Assembly: GCA_022820365.1 (NCBI GenBank)
Contig: JAJEFO010000005.1
Coordinates: forward strand, 1 to 53,042
Source of the DNA: Silicimonas sp.
GTDB lineage: Bacteria > Pseudomonadota > Alphaproteobacteria > Rhodobacterales > Rhodobacteraceae
Direction: 5' to 3'
DNA: 53,042 bases
Numbering within the stretch: the first letter of the stretch is position 1; each line of letters begins with the position of its first letter. The notes beneath the pieces were generated by a model. That model ran no database searches and was not told the origin of the DNA. It worked only from the letters and a program-made list of their open reading frames with translations. The position numbers and the translations under genes are program-made. Of the stretch, positions 45,174 through 53,042 are shown in pieces.

Positions 45174-46451
45174 TCAAGTGCTCCAGAGGCAACTCAAAGG
45201 AAGAGCAAATGTCCTATTCCCGAAAGTGAGCTTTTCTTGCCCAAGATAGAAGACGATTCCCGTGCACGTTCTGCTGTGACCAGGACCGTACTTGGCAAAC
45301 CACTTGAGATGCTTGAAGTCCGCGCCGCTGACCGAAGCAGACGCCTTGATCTCAATGTTGATCAAGTGGCTTCCGCCGTCGACCAGAATGTCGATCTCGC
45401 GCTGATCAGCATTGCGCCAATGATATAGCCGATAGTCGGCATCTTGCATCGGCAGGGCGCGTTGCAACTCGCCGACGACAAAGCTCTCAAGCAATCCACC
45501 CAAGGTCTGCGGGGAGTTGCCGATGGCAAAGGTCGCGTCGGTGATGCGGCGCAATGCACAGGCTATCCCTGTATCCACGAAGTGGAATTTTGGCTGCTTG
45601 ACTTCCCGCTTGGCCTCTCCGGATGTCCAGGCGCCAAGCTTGGTCACCATCGACAGGCGGATCAGGACATCAAGGTACTGCTCGACCGTGACGCGTTGCA
45701 GCTTGGTCAGTCTTGCAAGCTCGGACGTGTTGGTCTCCTGTGCTGTCCGGGCAGCCACCTGGTCGATCAGGATGCGCAAGGCGTCCGGCTTTCGGATGGG
45801 CATGATGTCTGCAACATCCCGGTCAACGACCGCATCGACATAATCCCGGTATTGGCGCTGCCGCGATCTTAGCGGCAGGGCTCTGGTCTCTGGGAGTCCG
45901 CCTGACAAAATGAGATCAATGTAGCCGCGTCTGCCCACCGGTTCAGGATCAGCTATCTGGGCGAGCGAGGGGGTCCTTTGCATCGCCCAATCCATCAGGC
46001 GATTGACCGGAGCCGTCTTGATTTCGGCGGCGGACAATGGCCAGAGTTTGAGTGTCCGCATCCTTCCGGCAAGCGAGTCTGCGACATCCATGTTGGTGAA
46101 GACGTTTGAAGAGCCAGTGAGGACGAATTGGCCCTTCCGGCGGTTGGTATCGACCGTTTTCTTGATGGCCAAGGCAAGGTTCGTTGATCGTTGCGCCTCA
46201 TCAATGATGAGTGGGGCACCGTCCAGATTGTCCGTGAGGCTTGTGAGCTGACCTTCGGGGTCTGCGTTGATGGCGGCCAGAACGGCAGTGTCATCCAGCG
46301 TCACGAAATGGCCCTGACCGAACAGGTCTCGCACGAGCGTGGTCTTGCCAGCTTGTCTTGGGCCTATGAGGTTGACAACTCGGGCTGATGCGATTGCGTC
46401 CTCTAGCTCCGACATGAGGTGTCTTGGCAGGTATGCGTCTGTGTCACTCAT
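45174..46451 (-). CDS. AAA+ ATP-binding protein with C-terminal DUF4143
   Basis: A 425-aa protein of the widespread accessory ATPase family (AAA_14 plus DUF4143). The Walker A motif is NLIGPRQAGKTTLVRDLF near residue 28; Walker B is APLIIDEAQRS near 79; a sensor-like FVLTGSSNVF lies near 112. The C-terminal part has a nuclease-like core (YHWRNADQREIDILVDGG and IEIKAS) seen in PD-(D/E)XK folds. The function is unknown; homologues are mobile and patchily distributed, sometimes suspected of toxin-like or defence roles. GAAAGAGAA lies upstream of the ATG. Four 23-bp repeats lie 78-169 bp upstream of its start. Confidence 0.9.
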   Translation of the reverse strand: MSDTDAYLPRHLMSELEDAIASARVVNLIGPRQAGKTTLVRDLFGQGHFVTLDDTAVLAAINADPEGQLTSLTDNLDGAPLIIDEAQRSTNLALAIKKTVDTNRRKGQFVLTGSSNVFTNMDVADSLAGRMRTLKLWPLSAAEIKTAPVNRLMDWAMQRTPSLAQIADPEPVGRRGYIDLILSGGLPETRALPLRSRQRQYRDYVDAVVDRDVADIMPIRKPDALRILIDQVAARTAQETNTSELARLTKLQRVTVEQYLDVLIRLSMVTKLGAWTSGEAKREVKQPKFHFVDTGIACALRRITDATFAIGNSPQTLGGLLESFVVGELQRALPMQDADYRLYHWRNADQREIDILVDGGSHLINIEIKASASVSGADFKHLKWFAKYGPGHSRTCTGIVFYLGQEKLTFGNRTFALPLSCLWST

Positions 46452-46528
46452 GGGTCAGAGTTCTCTTTCCGAGCGTTCTGGAGGCTGCATGCCACGCGAG
46501 GCATCTTGTCGAGCAGCCTGCTGCCCTT

Positions 46529-46620
46529 TCACGAGTTGTTTATTAGAACCATCACGAGTTGTCGATTAGAAATGTCACCATTTGCTCATTAGAAGTTCCA
46601 CCAATTGCTCATTATATCCT
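46529..46620. repeat. Four tandem 23-bp imperfect repeats, IS21-end-like
   Basis: Units start at 46529, 46552, 46575 and 46598, exactly 23 bp apart. The plus-strand consensus is about TCACNANTTGYTYATTAGAA plus three variable bases; read on the minus strand the core is TTCTAATGAGCAANTGGTGA. Units 1-2 share CACGAGTTGT and units 3-4 share TTGCTCATTA. Multiple terminal repeats of about this length are a feature of IS21-family element ends, and the core sequence looks familiar from such ends, but no istA or istB gene is present. The alternative is binding sites for a regulator of the DUF4143 gene, since they lie just upstream of its start. Confidence 0.75.
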
Positions 46621-46885
46621 CCCACACGCGTCGAATTGAATGTGTTTCCAGTGAGTTATGAATCGTGGAGGCAGTGTCACGCCATGCCGACGCCATGCCG
46701 GCACCAAGATCCATCTCAGGCGGGTCGCGCAACGCATCCAGATCAAGTGTCAACGGAAGCGTCTTGAATGCCAAAAGGACATTCGGCACACGCACCGCGG
46801 TCGCTGTGCCGACCATACCCGCATCGAACATGAAGAAAGTGTATCTGTCGGCCTTTAGCACATCGCCCCGCATCTCCCGCGCCAC
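46589..46885 (-). pseudogene. Orphan 98-codon ORF running into the repeat array, probable gene remnant
   Basis: An open frame from a GTG at 46885 encodes 98 aa. It looks protein-like in the middle (DRYTFFMFDAGMVGTATAVRVPNVLLAFKTLPLTLDLDAL) and then ends as SNWWNF, where the last codons are made by the first repeat unit. A stop lies five codons upstream of the GTG and no good ribosome site is seen. I do not recognise the family. The likeliest reading is the remains of a gene truncated by a mobile-element end; a genuine small gene cannot be excluded. The 253 bp from 46886 to gshB show nothing else. Confidence 0.3.
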
Positions 46886-47138
46886 GAACCAAATGCGTCA
46901 TTCAAGGGCATGGTCTTCCACTCACTAGGCCCCACGTCGTTCGGATGGCGACCTCTTGTGCAAGAGCAAATCATTTCCAAGCCGGCCGTGGCAATGGGCC
47001 ACGCGGCTGCCTTGCCGCGAATGTTGGCCGGAAAGGGACCGGAGCTTCAGGGCAGGACGGCATGATTGGGCCAGTTCTTGCAATGACGGGCATTGATGCT
47101 CTTGTCGCCTTGGGCCAGAAAGCTTGCGCGAGGTGCGC

Positions 47139-48074
47139 ATGAAAGTCGCGATACAAATGGATCCCATCGGCCCGATTGACATAGAGGCCGACTCGACGTT
47201 CCGGCTGGCGGAAGAGGCTCAGGCCCGGGGTGCGGAACTGTTCCACTATCATCCGGACAGTATCTTCTGGGAGGAAGGGCAAGTCGCGGCGCGTGGCTGG
47301 CCGCTGGAAGTGCGGCGCGTGAAGGGCGACCATTTCCGTCTTGGCGAGGAGACGGTTGCGCCGCTGGACAGGTTCGACGTGATCTGGCTCCGCCAGGACC
47401 CGCCTTTCGACACGGGCTACATCACGACCACGCACCTGCTCGAACTGGTGCCGAACACGCTCGTGGTCAACGACCCGTTCTGGGTAAGGAACTTTCCGGA
47501 AAAGCTGCTCGTGCTTCAATTTCCGAATCTGACGCCGTCGACGATGATCGCGCGTCGCCTGGAAGCAATTCGCGAATTTGCGGCACGACATGGAGACATC
47601 ATTCTCAAGCCGCTCTATGGCAATGGCGGTGCGGGGATATTCCACCTGAAACGTGATGACCGGAACCTTGCCTCCTTGCATGAAATGTTTACCGCTGCAT
47701 CGCGCGAGCCCCTGATTGCCCAGAAATTCCTTCCGGAAGTGGCGAATGGCGACAAGCGCGTCATCCTGGTCGACGGGGAGCCAGTGGGTGCAGTCAACCG
47801 CATCCCGCCCGAAGGCGAGACGCGCTCGAATCTCCATGTGGGCGGCCGGGCTGAAAAGGTCGGCCTGACCGCGCGTGACCGCGAGATATGCGATTCCATC
47901 GGGCCGCTGCTGCGCGAGAAGGGGCAGGTCTTCGTGGGAATCGATGTCATTGGCGATCACCTGACGGAGATCAACGTGACCTCGCCCACCGGCATTCAGG
48001 AGCTCGAGCGGTTCGATGGCATCAACGTCGCCGGCATCATTTGGGACGCCATCGACGCGCGCCTCGCTGGCTAG
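47139..48074 (+). CDS. gshB: Glutathione synthetase
   Basis: ATP-grasp ligase of 311 aa that joins gamma-glutamylcysteine and glycine. The N-terminus [21 protein letters not shown], the [18 protein letters not shown] segment and the ATP-grasp core ([42 protein letters not shown]) are all classic GshB. The ATG at 47139 has GAGG upstream and matches the family start. It lies at the right border of the accessory insertion that separates it from rsmI. Confidence 0.96.
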   Translation: MKVAIQMDPIGPIDIEADSTFRLAEEAQARGAELFHYHPDSIFWEEGQVAARGWPLEVRRVKGDHFRLGEETVAPLDRFDVIWLRQDPPFDTGYITTTHLLELVPNTLVVNDPFWVRNFPEKLLVLQFPNLTPSTMIARRLEAIREFAARHGDIILKPLYGNGGAGIFHLKRDDRNLASLHEMFTAASREPLIAQKFLPEVANGDKRVILVDGEPVGAVNRIPPEGETRSNLHVGGRAEKVGLTARDREICDSIGPLLREKGQVFVGIDVIGDHLTEINVTSPTGIQELERFDGINVAGIIWDAIDARLAG

Positions 48075-48384
48075 GAACCGTTCAACCGGGAATCGCGGGA
48101 GACCTTGGCTCGAAGGCGACTTCGTCGGATTTCCGGCTTGAAGCAAATCGCCGGATTCAGGACGTGGCCCTACAGGCTTTTCTGGCTGCTTCGAAGATCT
48201 AGGTGGGCGGCGGGCATAGGTGCCAAAAGACGCTGGATCGTGGCGGACATCACTGTCGCGGCAAGGTTCGGCATGTCTTCGGGCAAATTTGCATGAAACC
48301 AGACAACCCGTGCCGGATGCGCAATGTCTTGCTCATTGCACGTCGTGAACTTAACACTTGTGACAACCCAAGGAGCGGCAAGAC
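48075..48384. other. Intergenic region before coaBC
   Basis: In these 310 bp no ORF with family features is seen. A good AAGGAG ribosome site lies just before the coaBC ATG, and a promoter probably lies within the last ~80 bp, but its boxes are not clear enough to call. Confidence 0.4.
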
Positions 48385-49581
48385 ATGCTGGACGGGAAGC
48401 GCGTTCTCCTGATCGTGGGCGGCGGAATCGCCGCTTACAAATCGCTGGACCTGATCCGCCAGGTTCGCAAGGCCGGAGGGGCGGTGACTCCGGTGCTGAC
48501 ACGCGCGGCAATGGAATTCATCACGCCGCTCTCGGCGTCGGCACTCGCGGGCGAAAAGGTTTATACCGAACTATTCGACCTGACCGACGAGGCCGAGATG
48601 GGCCATATTGAATTGTCGCGCAGTGCGGACATCCTGGTCGTCGCGCCTGCCACGGCCGATCTCGCTGCCAAGATGGCCGGCGGGCATGCCGATGATCTGG
48701 CGTCGACGCTGTTGATGGCGACCGACACGCCGGTCCTGATCGCTCCAGCCATGAACATGCGCATGTGGCTTCACCCGGCAAATCAGCGAAACATGGCCTT
48801 ACTTGAGGGCGACGGCGTCGCCCGCGTCGGACCGGCCGAGGGGGAAATGGCATGCGGAGAGTATGGCCCCGGGCGCATGGCAGAACCCGACGAGATTGTT
48901 GACGCCATCGTTGCGCAGCTTGGTACCGGTGCACTTTCCGGCAGGCATGCAGTTGTCACGTCGGGGCCAACGCATGAACCCATCGATCCCGTCAGGTACA
49001 TTGCCAACCGTTCATCCGGCGCTCAGGGCTCGGCAATTGCCTCAGCGCTAGCCGGGCTTGGGGCCAAGGTCACGTTCGTGACCGGCCCTGCTTCCGAGCC
49101 GCCGCCTCAGGGCGTTGCCGTGGTGCGCGTCGAGACGGCCTGCCAGATGCTTGATGCCGTCAAGGCTGCACTTCCTGCGGATGTGGCGGTGTTTGCTGCG
49201 GCGGTGGCGGATTGGCACGTTGAGGTGGAATCCGAGACAAAGATCAAGAAGCGGGGCTCCAATGCGGGCCTGAATCTCAGCTTGGCCCAAAACCCCGATA
49301 TCCTCGCGGCGGTATCGCGCATGCGGAAAGATCGCCCGGGGCTGGTCGTGGGCTTTGCGGCAGAGACCAAAAACGTGATCGGAAACGCCAAGGCAAAGCT
49401 CAAGCGCAAGAAGTGCGACTGGATCGTTGCCAATGACGTTTCGCCGGAGACGGGCATTATGGGCGGTGACGAGAACGCGGTGACCGTAATTGATCGGGCG
49501 GGCGAGGAAGTCTGGCCGCGGGCATCAAAGGAGCATGTGGCCCGCAGACTCGCGCAGCGGATCGCCGACGCGATTTCATGA
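48385..49581 (+). CDS. coaBC: Bifunctional phosphopantothenoylcysteine decarboxylase/phosphopantothenate-cysteine ligase
   Basis: Two successive steps of coenzyme A synthesis in one 398-aa protein. The N-terminal flavoprotein (about 1-180) has [30 protein letters not shown] and PAMNMRMW. The C-terminal CoaB ligase (about 185-398) has [29 protein letters not shown] and KIKK. AAGGAG precedes the start. The stop overlaps dut by 4 bp, as in many proteobacteria. Confidence 0.96.
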   Translation: MLDGKRVLLIVGGGIAAYKSLDLIRQVRKAGGAVTPVLTRAAMEFITPLSASALAGEKVYTELFDLTDEAEMGHIELSRSADILVVAPATADLAAKMAGGHADDLASTLLMATDTPVLIAPAMNMRMWLHPANQRNMALLEGDGVARVGPAEGEMACGEYGPGRMAEPDEIVDAIVAQLGTGALSGRHAVVTSGPTHEPIDPVRYIANRSSGAQGSAIASALAGLGAKVTFVTGPASEPPPQGVAVVRVETACQMLDAVKAALPADVAVFAAAVADWHVEVESETKIKKRGSNAGLNLSLAQNPDILAAVSRMRKDRPGLVVGFAAETKNVIGNAKAKLKRKKCDWIVANDVSPETGIMGGDENAVTVIDRAGEEVWPRASKEHVARRLAQRIADAIS

Positions 49582-50042
49582 AAGCCGAGATCGCCATGAC
49601 TTGGGCCGAAGGCGCGGATCGGAGTCTCCCGCTTCCGGCCTACGAGTCACCGGGTGCAGTTGGCGCCGATCTTCGGGCAAACCTGCCGAAAGCGGACCGT
49701 TCGGGAATCGAGCTCGCGCCAGGCGAACGGCGGCTGGTGCCGACCGGCCTGCATGTCGGGATACCCGATGGATTCGAAATGCAGATCCGTCCCCGTTCGG
49801 GCCTTGCGCTGAAGGACGGGCTGAGCCTGGCGAATGCGCCCGGCACGATTGACAGCGACTACAGGGGTCCCTTGGGCGTGATATTGATCAACCTCGGTAC
49901 CGACCCGGTTGTTGTCGAGCACGGTCAACGCATTGCCCAAGCGGTTCTGGCTCCCGTGGTACGGGCCAGCTTTGAGGTTGTTGAGTCGCTTCCGGACACG
50001 GTTCGGGGCGCGGGCGGATTCGGGTCGACGGGGCGCGACTGA
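49578..50042 (+). CDS. dut: dUTP diphosphatase
   Basis: Trimeric dUTPase of 154 aa that hydrolyses dUTP to dUMP and keeps uracil out of DNA. The conserved motifs are in order: [10 protein letters not shown] (I), [13 protein letters not shown] (II), [14 protein letters not shown] (III), RIAQAVLAP (IV) and [10 protein letters not shown] (V). It is coupled to coaBC by ATGA and to the next gene by a one-base overlap (TGATG). Confidence 0.97.
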   Translation: MKAEIAMTWAEGADRSLPLPAYESPGAVGADLRANLPKADRSGIELAPGERRLVPTGLHVGIPDGFEMQIRPRSGLALKDGLSLANAPGTIDSDYRGPLGVILINLGTDPVVVEHGQRIAQAVLAPVVRASFEVVESLPDTVRGAGGFGSTGRD

Positions 50043-51070
50043 TGGTGCTGGTCCTTGCCCTGGCCGTGGCGATCTGGTTCGCAGGGCGCCTCCTTCAGGT
50101 TCCCACGCGCGTTCGTCTTGTCCTGATCGCGGTTCTCTACCTCGCGGTGCTTTCGATGCAGCTTGTGCTCCCGGCGGGCAATTCACTGCGCGAAGCCACG
50201 GGCGGGTCTGCGACCGCGTGGCTTGTAGTAGGGGTGCTGGCAGCGGCGGTTTGGGGATATTGGCGCGTCTTGTGCCACCTTAGGGGCCGTGTTCGCCCTG
50301 AGAATCAAGTCGGGGCGGGTGCCAGCGCTTCGATCGCCGAAGTCGAGCGAAACGCTCGTCACATTGCGCTTCGCGAAATCGGTGGAACCGGTCAGAAGCG
50401 ATTGAAGGAGGCCCGAGTTCTTGTCGTAGGTGCCGGCGGCCTGGGTGCGCCGGTCCTTCAATACCTGGCGGCTGCCGGCGTTGGCACGATCGGTGTCATC
50501 GATGGCGACAAGGTCGAGAATTCGAATCTTCAACGCCAAGTGATCCATGCAGACGCGCGAATCGGCATGCCCAAGGTGTTTTCTGCGCAGAAGGCAATGG
50601 CCGACCAGAATCCCTTCGTCAGCGTCCGCCCCTACAACCGGCGGTTGACCCGCGAGATCGCTGCCGACCTCTTCGCGGACTACGATCTGGTCCTGGACGG
50701 CACAGATGACGTGGAAACCCGATACCTGGTCAACGAATTTGCCGTGAAAGGAAGGATTCCGTTGATTTCGGGTGCAATCGCGCAATGGGAAGGACAGGTC
50801 AGCGTGTTTGATCCCGCACGCGGAGGGCCTTGTTATGCATGCGTTTTTCCTGAACCTGCCGCGCCGGGATTGGCGCCGAGCTGCGCAGAGGCCGGTGTTC
50901 TTGGTCCGTTGCCGGGAGTCTTGGGAACGATGATGGCGGTGGAAGCGATCAAGGAAATTTCCTCGGCGGGCGAGACGCTGCGGGGCCGCATGCTCATCTA
51001 CGACGCGCTCTATGGGGACACGCGAAGTATCAAGCTTTCGAAGCGTTCGGATTGCCCGGTTTGCGCCTGA
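50042..51070 (+). CDS. ThiF/MoeB/HesA family adenylyltransferase with N-terminal membrane segments
   Basis: A 342-aa E1-like enzyme that would adenylate the C-terminal glycine of a ubiquitin-like sulfur carrier (MoaD or ThiS type). Residues 1-75 contain about three hydrophobic segments (VLVLALAVAIWFAG; VLIAVLYLAVLSMQLVL; AWLVVGVLAAAVWGYW). The catalytic domain begins near 100 with RHIALREIGGTGQKRL, then VLVVGAGGLGAPVLQYLAAAG and DGDKVENSNLQRQ. Zinc is held by CYAC and CPVC at the C-terminus. No rhodanese domain is present. The membrane anchor is unusual outside alphaproteobacteria. It is in operon with dut. MoeB is the common label, but the carrier partner is not in the window. Confidence 0.9.
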   Translation: MVLVLALAVAIWFAGRLLQVPTRVRLVLIAVLYLAVLSMQLVLPAGNSLREATGGSATAWLVVGVLAAAVWGYWRVLCHLRGRVRPENQVGAGASASIAEVERNARHIALREIGGTGQKRLKEARVLVVGAGGLGAPVLQYLAAAGVGTIGVIDGDKVENSNLQRQVIHADARIGMPKVFSAQKAMADQNPFVSVRPYNRRLTREIAADLFADYDLVLDGTDDVETRYLVNEFAVKGRIPLISGAIAQWEGQVSVFDPARGGPCYACVFPEPAAPGLAPSCAEAGVLGPLPGVLGTMMAVEAIKEISSAGETLRGRMLIYDALYGDTRSIKLSKRSDCPVCA

Positions 51071-51159
51071 AGTGCTGGTTTGAACTTGTGGGCAACTGAC
51101 TTCTTCTCAAGACGTGAACTTGGTGCTAGTGTCATTCCTTAAGGGCAAATCGAGCTGAA

Positions 51160-51642
51160 GTGGCAGGGAAAATGGGCGCCCAAGGCGGAAAACAACGCCC
51201 GCTCAGGCTTTCCGACGGTGGCAAGCGCGGGGTGCTAACCCAGTTTGGTGCATTGTGCTGGCGGCGGAGCGGAGACGAGATTCAGGTGCTTCTTGTGACT
51301 TCACGGCGCCGAAAACGGTGGATCATTCCGAAGGGCTGGCCACAGGATCGCGCTACACCGGTGAATGCCGCCGTTGCGGAAGCCTGGGAAGAGGCCGGTG
51401 TTGAAGGCAAAGCAAAGGCGACATGCCTCGGAATCTTCAGCTACGACAAGACTTTCACGGCAAGGCAGGTTGCACCCTGCGTGGTCGCCATCTTCCCTAT
51501 GCGCGTCAAGAAGCTGCGTCGGGACTTCCCCGAAGCTTCCCAGCGGAAGCGGAAGTGGTTTTCGCTGGCCAAGGCGGCAGAACTTGTAAGCGAACCCGAA
51601 CTGGCCGCGATCATAAGGCGCTTCGATCCAGCGAACGTGTAA
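51160..51642 (+). CDS. NUDIX hydrolase
   Basis: A 160-aa nucleotide or polyphosphate diphosphohydrolase. The Nudix region reads PKGWPQDRATPVNAAVAEAWEEAGVEG; the EAWEEAG core keeps the metal-binding glutamates, but the usual Arg of REUxEE is Ala. The sequence resembles the short DIPP-like Nudix proteins (RRKRWIIPKGWP) that act on diphosphoinositol or diadenosine polyphosphates. The start is a GTG at 51160 or ATG at 51172. It follows the ThiF-like gene by about 90 bp. Confidence 0.9.
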   Translation: MAGKMGAQGGKQRPLRLSDGGKRGVLTQFGALCWRRSGDEIQVLLVTSRRRKRWIIPKGWPQDRATPVNAAVAEAWEEAGVEGKAKATCLGIFSYDKTFTARQVAPCVVAIFPMRVKKLRRDFPEASQRKRKWFSLAKAAELVSEPELAAIIRRFDPANV

Positions 51643-51707
51643 TTCGGCTCTTGCATTGCCAATTGCTCCCGGCAAGCGTAGCAAGATTGACGCGGTAAGG
51701 AGATTTC

Positions 51708-52160
51708 ATGATCCGGTTCGCGCTCAAATGCGCCAATGGCCACGGCTTCGAGAGCTGGTTTGCCTCGAGCGAGAAATTCACTGATCTCGTTTCGGCTGGC
51801 CATGTGACTTGTCCTGAATGCGACAGCGCCGACATCTCCAAGGACCTGATGGCGCCGCCGGTGCGCGCCTCTCGCAAGAAGGCGGTCAAGAAAGAGGTGC
51901 AGGACGAGACGCCGAAATCCATGGCGACGGGGAATGACCCTGAAATTGCCGACGCAATCCGCAAGTTGAAGGCGTATGTGGAGGAGAACTCGGACTATGT
52001 CGGCGACCGTTTCGTGAAGGAGGCGCGCGCGATGCATGAGGGCACGATGCCGCAACGATCGATTCACGGAGAAGCGCGGTCAGACGAGGCTCAGAAGCTG
52101 ATCGAGGACGGAGTGCCAGCCCTTCCATTGCCGTTCATCCCGAGACAGAAGACCAACTGA
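51708..52160 (+). CDS. DUF1178 family protein
   Basis: A 150-aa protein of unknown function, common in alpha- and betaproteobacteria. The N-terminus MIRFALKCANGHGFESWFASS and a Cys pair (CANGH and CPECD) suggest a zinc ribbon like that of regulatory FmdB-type proteins. The middle is charged and helical (EIADAIRKLKAYVEENSDYVGDRFVKEARAMHEG), the family signature. A perfect AAGGAG ribosome site precedes the ATG. Confidence 0.92.
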   Translation: MIRFALKCANGHGFESWFASSEKFTDLVSAGHVTCPECDSADISKDLMAPPVRASRKKAVKKEVQDETPKSMATGNDPEIADAIRKLKAYVEENSDYVGDRFVKEARAMHEGTMPQRSIHGEARSDEAQKLIEDGVPALPLPFIPRQKTN

Positions 52161-52206
52161 ATCTGGCGATGCGCAAGCGATAGGGGTCGCCGAAAGGCGC
52201 TTCGGT

Positions 52207-52812
52207 TCAGTCGGAAGGTCGGATCATGGCAAAGTGTTCCGTGATCCGCGCATAGTCCCGGTAGCCCAGCCTTGCCAGCGGCTGGTACTTGAGGACATCG
52301 AAGAATCCGTCCGAGAGGCAGTCGTCGCGCAAGTGGATGCCTGTCACCTCGCCGAGCACCATGCGGTTCGTTTCGCCCCTGAGCCGAGAGATTTCCGTGA
52401 GTCTGCACTCAAGCGCGGCCGGAGCGCCTTCGACCCGGGAGCATGGAATAGTCTGGCAAGGTGCACGGTCCAGCCCGGCATGCTCAAACTCGTCCACGTC
52501 CTTGCTATAGACACCTGACGTTGCGTTCATCTGGTTTCGCATCGCGTATTCCACGATGTTGACGCAAAAGACGCCTGTTCTGCGGATGTTGGAGACACTG
52601 TCCTTTGCGTCTTCCTGATCGGCCTTCGTGCCAGATGAGGCGAACATGACTTGGGGAGGTTCGTCGGCGACGGCATTGAAGTAAGAGTATGGAGCGAGGT
52701 TTTCCGTTCCATCCACATCCCTCGTGGAGATCCAGCCAACCGGTCGCGGCGTCACGATGGCCTTGAATGGGTTGCGGGGAAGTCCGGGGCCGTCCGCAGG
52801 TCTGTAGAACAT
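52207..52812 (-). CDS. Flavin reductase-like, FMN-binding split-barrel protein
   Basis: A 201-aa protein of the flavin reductase/DIM6-NTAB family. The N-terminal core FKAIVTPRPVGWISTRDVDGTENLAPYSYFNAVADEPP is characteristic, with later FCVNIVEYAMRNQMN and ALECRLTEI segments. It binds FMN and probably reduces flavin or is the reductase partner of an oxygenase; no oxygenase is nearby. AAGGAAGG lies just upstream of the ATG at 52812. It is convergent with DUF1178. Confidence 0.92.
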   Translation of the reverse strand: MFYRPADGPGLPRNPFKAIVTPRPVGWISTRDVDGTENLAPYSYFNAVADEPPQVMFASSGTKADQEDAKDSVSNIRRTGVFCVNIVEYAMRNQMNATSGVYSKDVDEFEHAGLDRAPCQTIPCSRVEGAPAALECRLTEISRLRGETNRMVLGEVTGIHLRDDCLSDGFFDVLKYQPLARLGYRDYARITEHFAMIRPSD

Positions 52813-52945
52813 GTGCCTTCCTTTGAATTTGTGGGGGATTACTTGCTTTACTGAAAGGCATGAAGGAAAAGTGTTGCGCTTTCGTTCTGCCCGTGCATTA
52901 CGCGCGGGAGAGGGTCAGGTGCATTCAACAACTGAACCGCAAGGC

Positions 52946-53042
52946 TGCGAGTGCCGGCGGGAATGTAGCGCACAAGGTCCGCAAAGTTGCCGCGATGTCA
53001 ACGCGGCACGGAACATTCTCCATCGCCTTGTGGCGGTGGCCG
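52946..53042 (+). pseudogene. TnpB (IS200/IS605 OrfB) C-terminal fragment at window edge
   Basis: In the frame from 52940 the codons give a Cys-rich stretch (GCECRREC at 52943-52966), then CRDVNAARNILHRL at 52988-53029. The D-x-N-A-A-x-N-I-L block after a zinc ribbon is the hallmark of the TnpB/OrfB C-terminus. The Cys spacing is irregular and the upstream 130 bp in this frame show no RuvC-like sequence, so this looks like a decayed 3' remnant lying against the promoter of the flavin reductase gene. The continuation is outside the window. Confidence 0.45.

Noticed and set aside
46529-46620. CRISPR array
   Set aside because: The 23-bp units are contiguous and diverged, with no unique spacers of constant length and no cas genes.

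Overview
The window looks like chromosomal DNA of a GC-rich alphaproteobacterium, probably Rhodobacterales or a close relative. The grounds are conserved neighbourhoods known from that group (surE-pcm-LysM/M23 lipoprotein; glnD-murJ next to trpS and a rhomboid gene; LpoA-like-rsmI ... gshB; coaBC-dut-ThiF/MoeB-nudix-DUF1178), high G+C coding bias and short-overlap operons. No species can be named from the sequence alone.

Layout. (1) 1-1470: 5' part of a BCCT osmolyte/betaine-type transporter, minus strand, running off the left edge. (2) 2007-14258: a compact polyketide locus. One 10.4-kb gene encodes a highly reducing type I PKS, KS-AT-DH-cMT-psiKR/ER-KR-ACP, followed by a second KS and a clearly dead, internally deleted AT, after which the protein stops. 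A convergent operon 1 bp away encodes an alpha/beta-hydrolase and, ahead of it with a 4-bp ATGA overlap, an acyl-carrier-like protein. A stand-alone ACP related to that protein is transcribed divergently. This is the best candidate for an undescribed system. (3) 14599-15423: rluB-type pseudouridine synthase. (4) 15668-25069: a sugar-uptake ABC operon (minus) facing an IclR regulator, a Gfo/Idh/MocA dehydrogenase, an IolD-like ThDP enzyme and a PfkB kinase (plus), so probably an inducible catabolic locus for a cyclitol or sugar-like compound. (5) 25446-28029: KDO synthesis operon kdsB-kdsA-kdsD, with rlmE and a lytic transglycosylase upstream. (6) 29775-33235: an SDR-like protein, surE, pcm and a NlpD-type lipoprotein. 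(7) 33767-42049: trpS, a rhomboid-like gene, murJ, glnD, an LpoA-like lipoprotein and rsmI. (8) 42533-47000: accessory insertion between rsmI and gshB with a GH116 glycosidase, a DUF4143 ATPase, four 23-bp tandem repeats resembling IS21-type ends and a short orphan ORF. (9) 47139-52812: gshB, coaBC, dut, a membrane-anchored ThiF/MoeB-like protein, nudix, DUF1178 and a flavin-reductase-fold protein. (10) A TnpB (IS200/IS605 OrfB) C-terminal fragment lies at the right edge.

How the genes work together. The PKS locus should build a short, reduced, possibly alpha-methylated acyl chain on the ACP domain. The C-terminal KS/dead AT, the free ACPs and the hydrolase are candidates for unloading or transfer, since there is no thioesterase domain. 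The ABC locus pairs uptake with oxidation, C-C cleavage/hydrolysis and phosphorylation. Most of the remainder is housekeeping: envelope (KDO, MurJ, LpoA-like, NlpD-like), nitrogen signalling (GlnD), RNA modification (RluB, RlmE, RsmI), and CoA and glutathione synthesis. No tRNA, rRNA, CRISPR array or complete insertion sequence was found.
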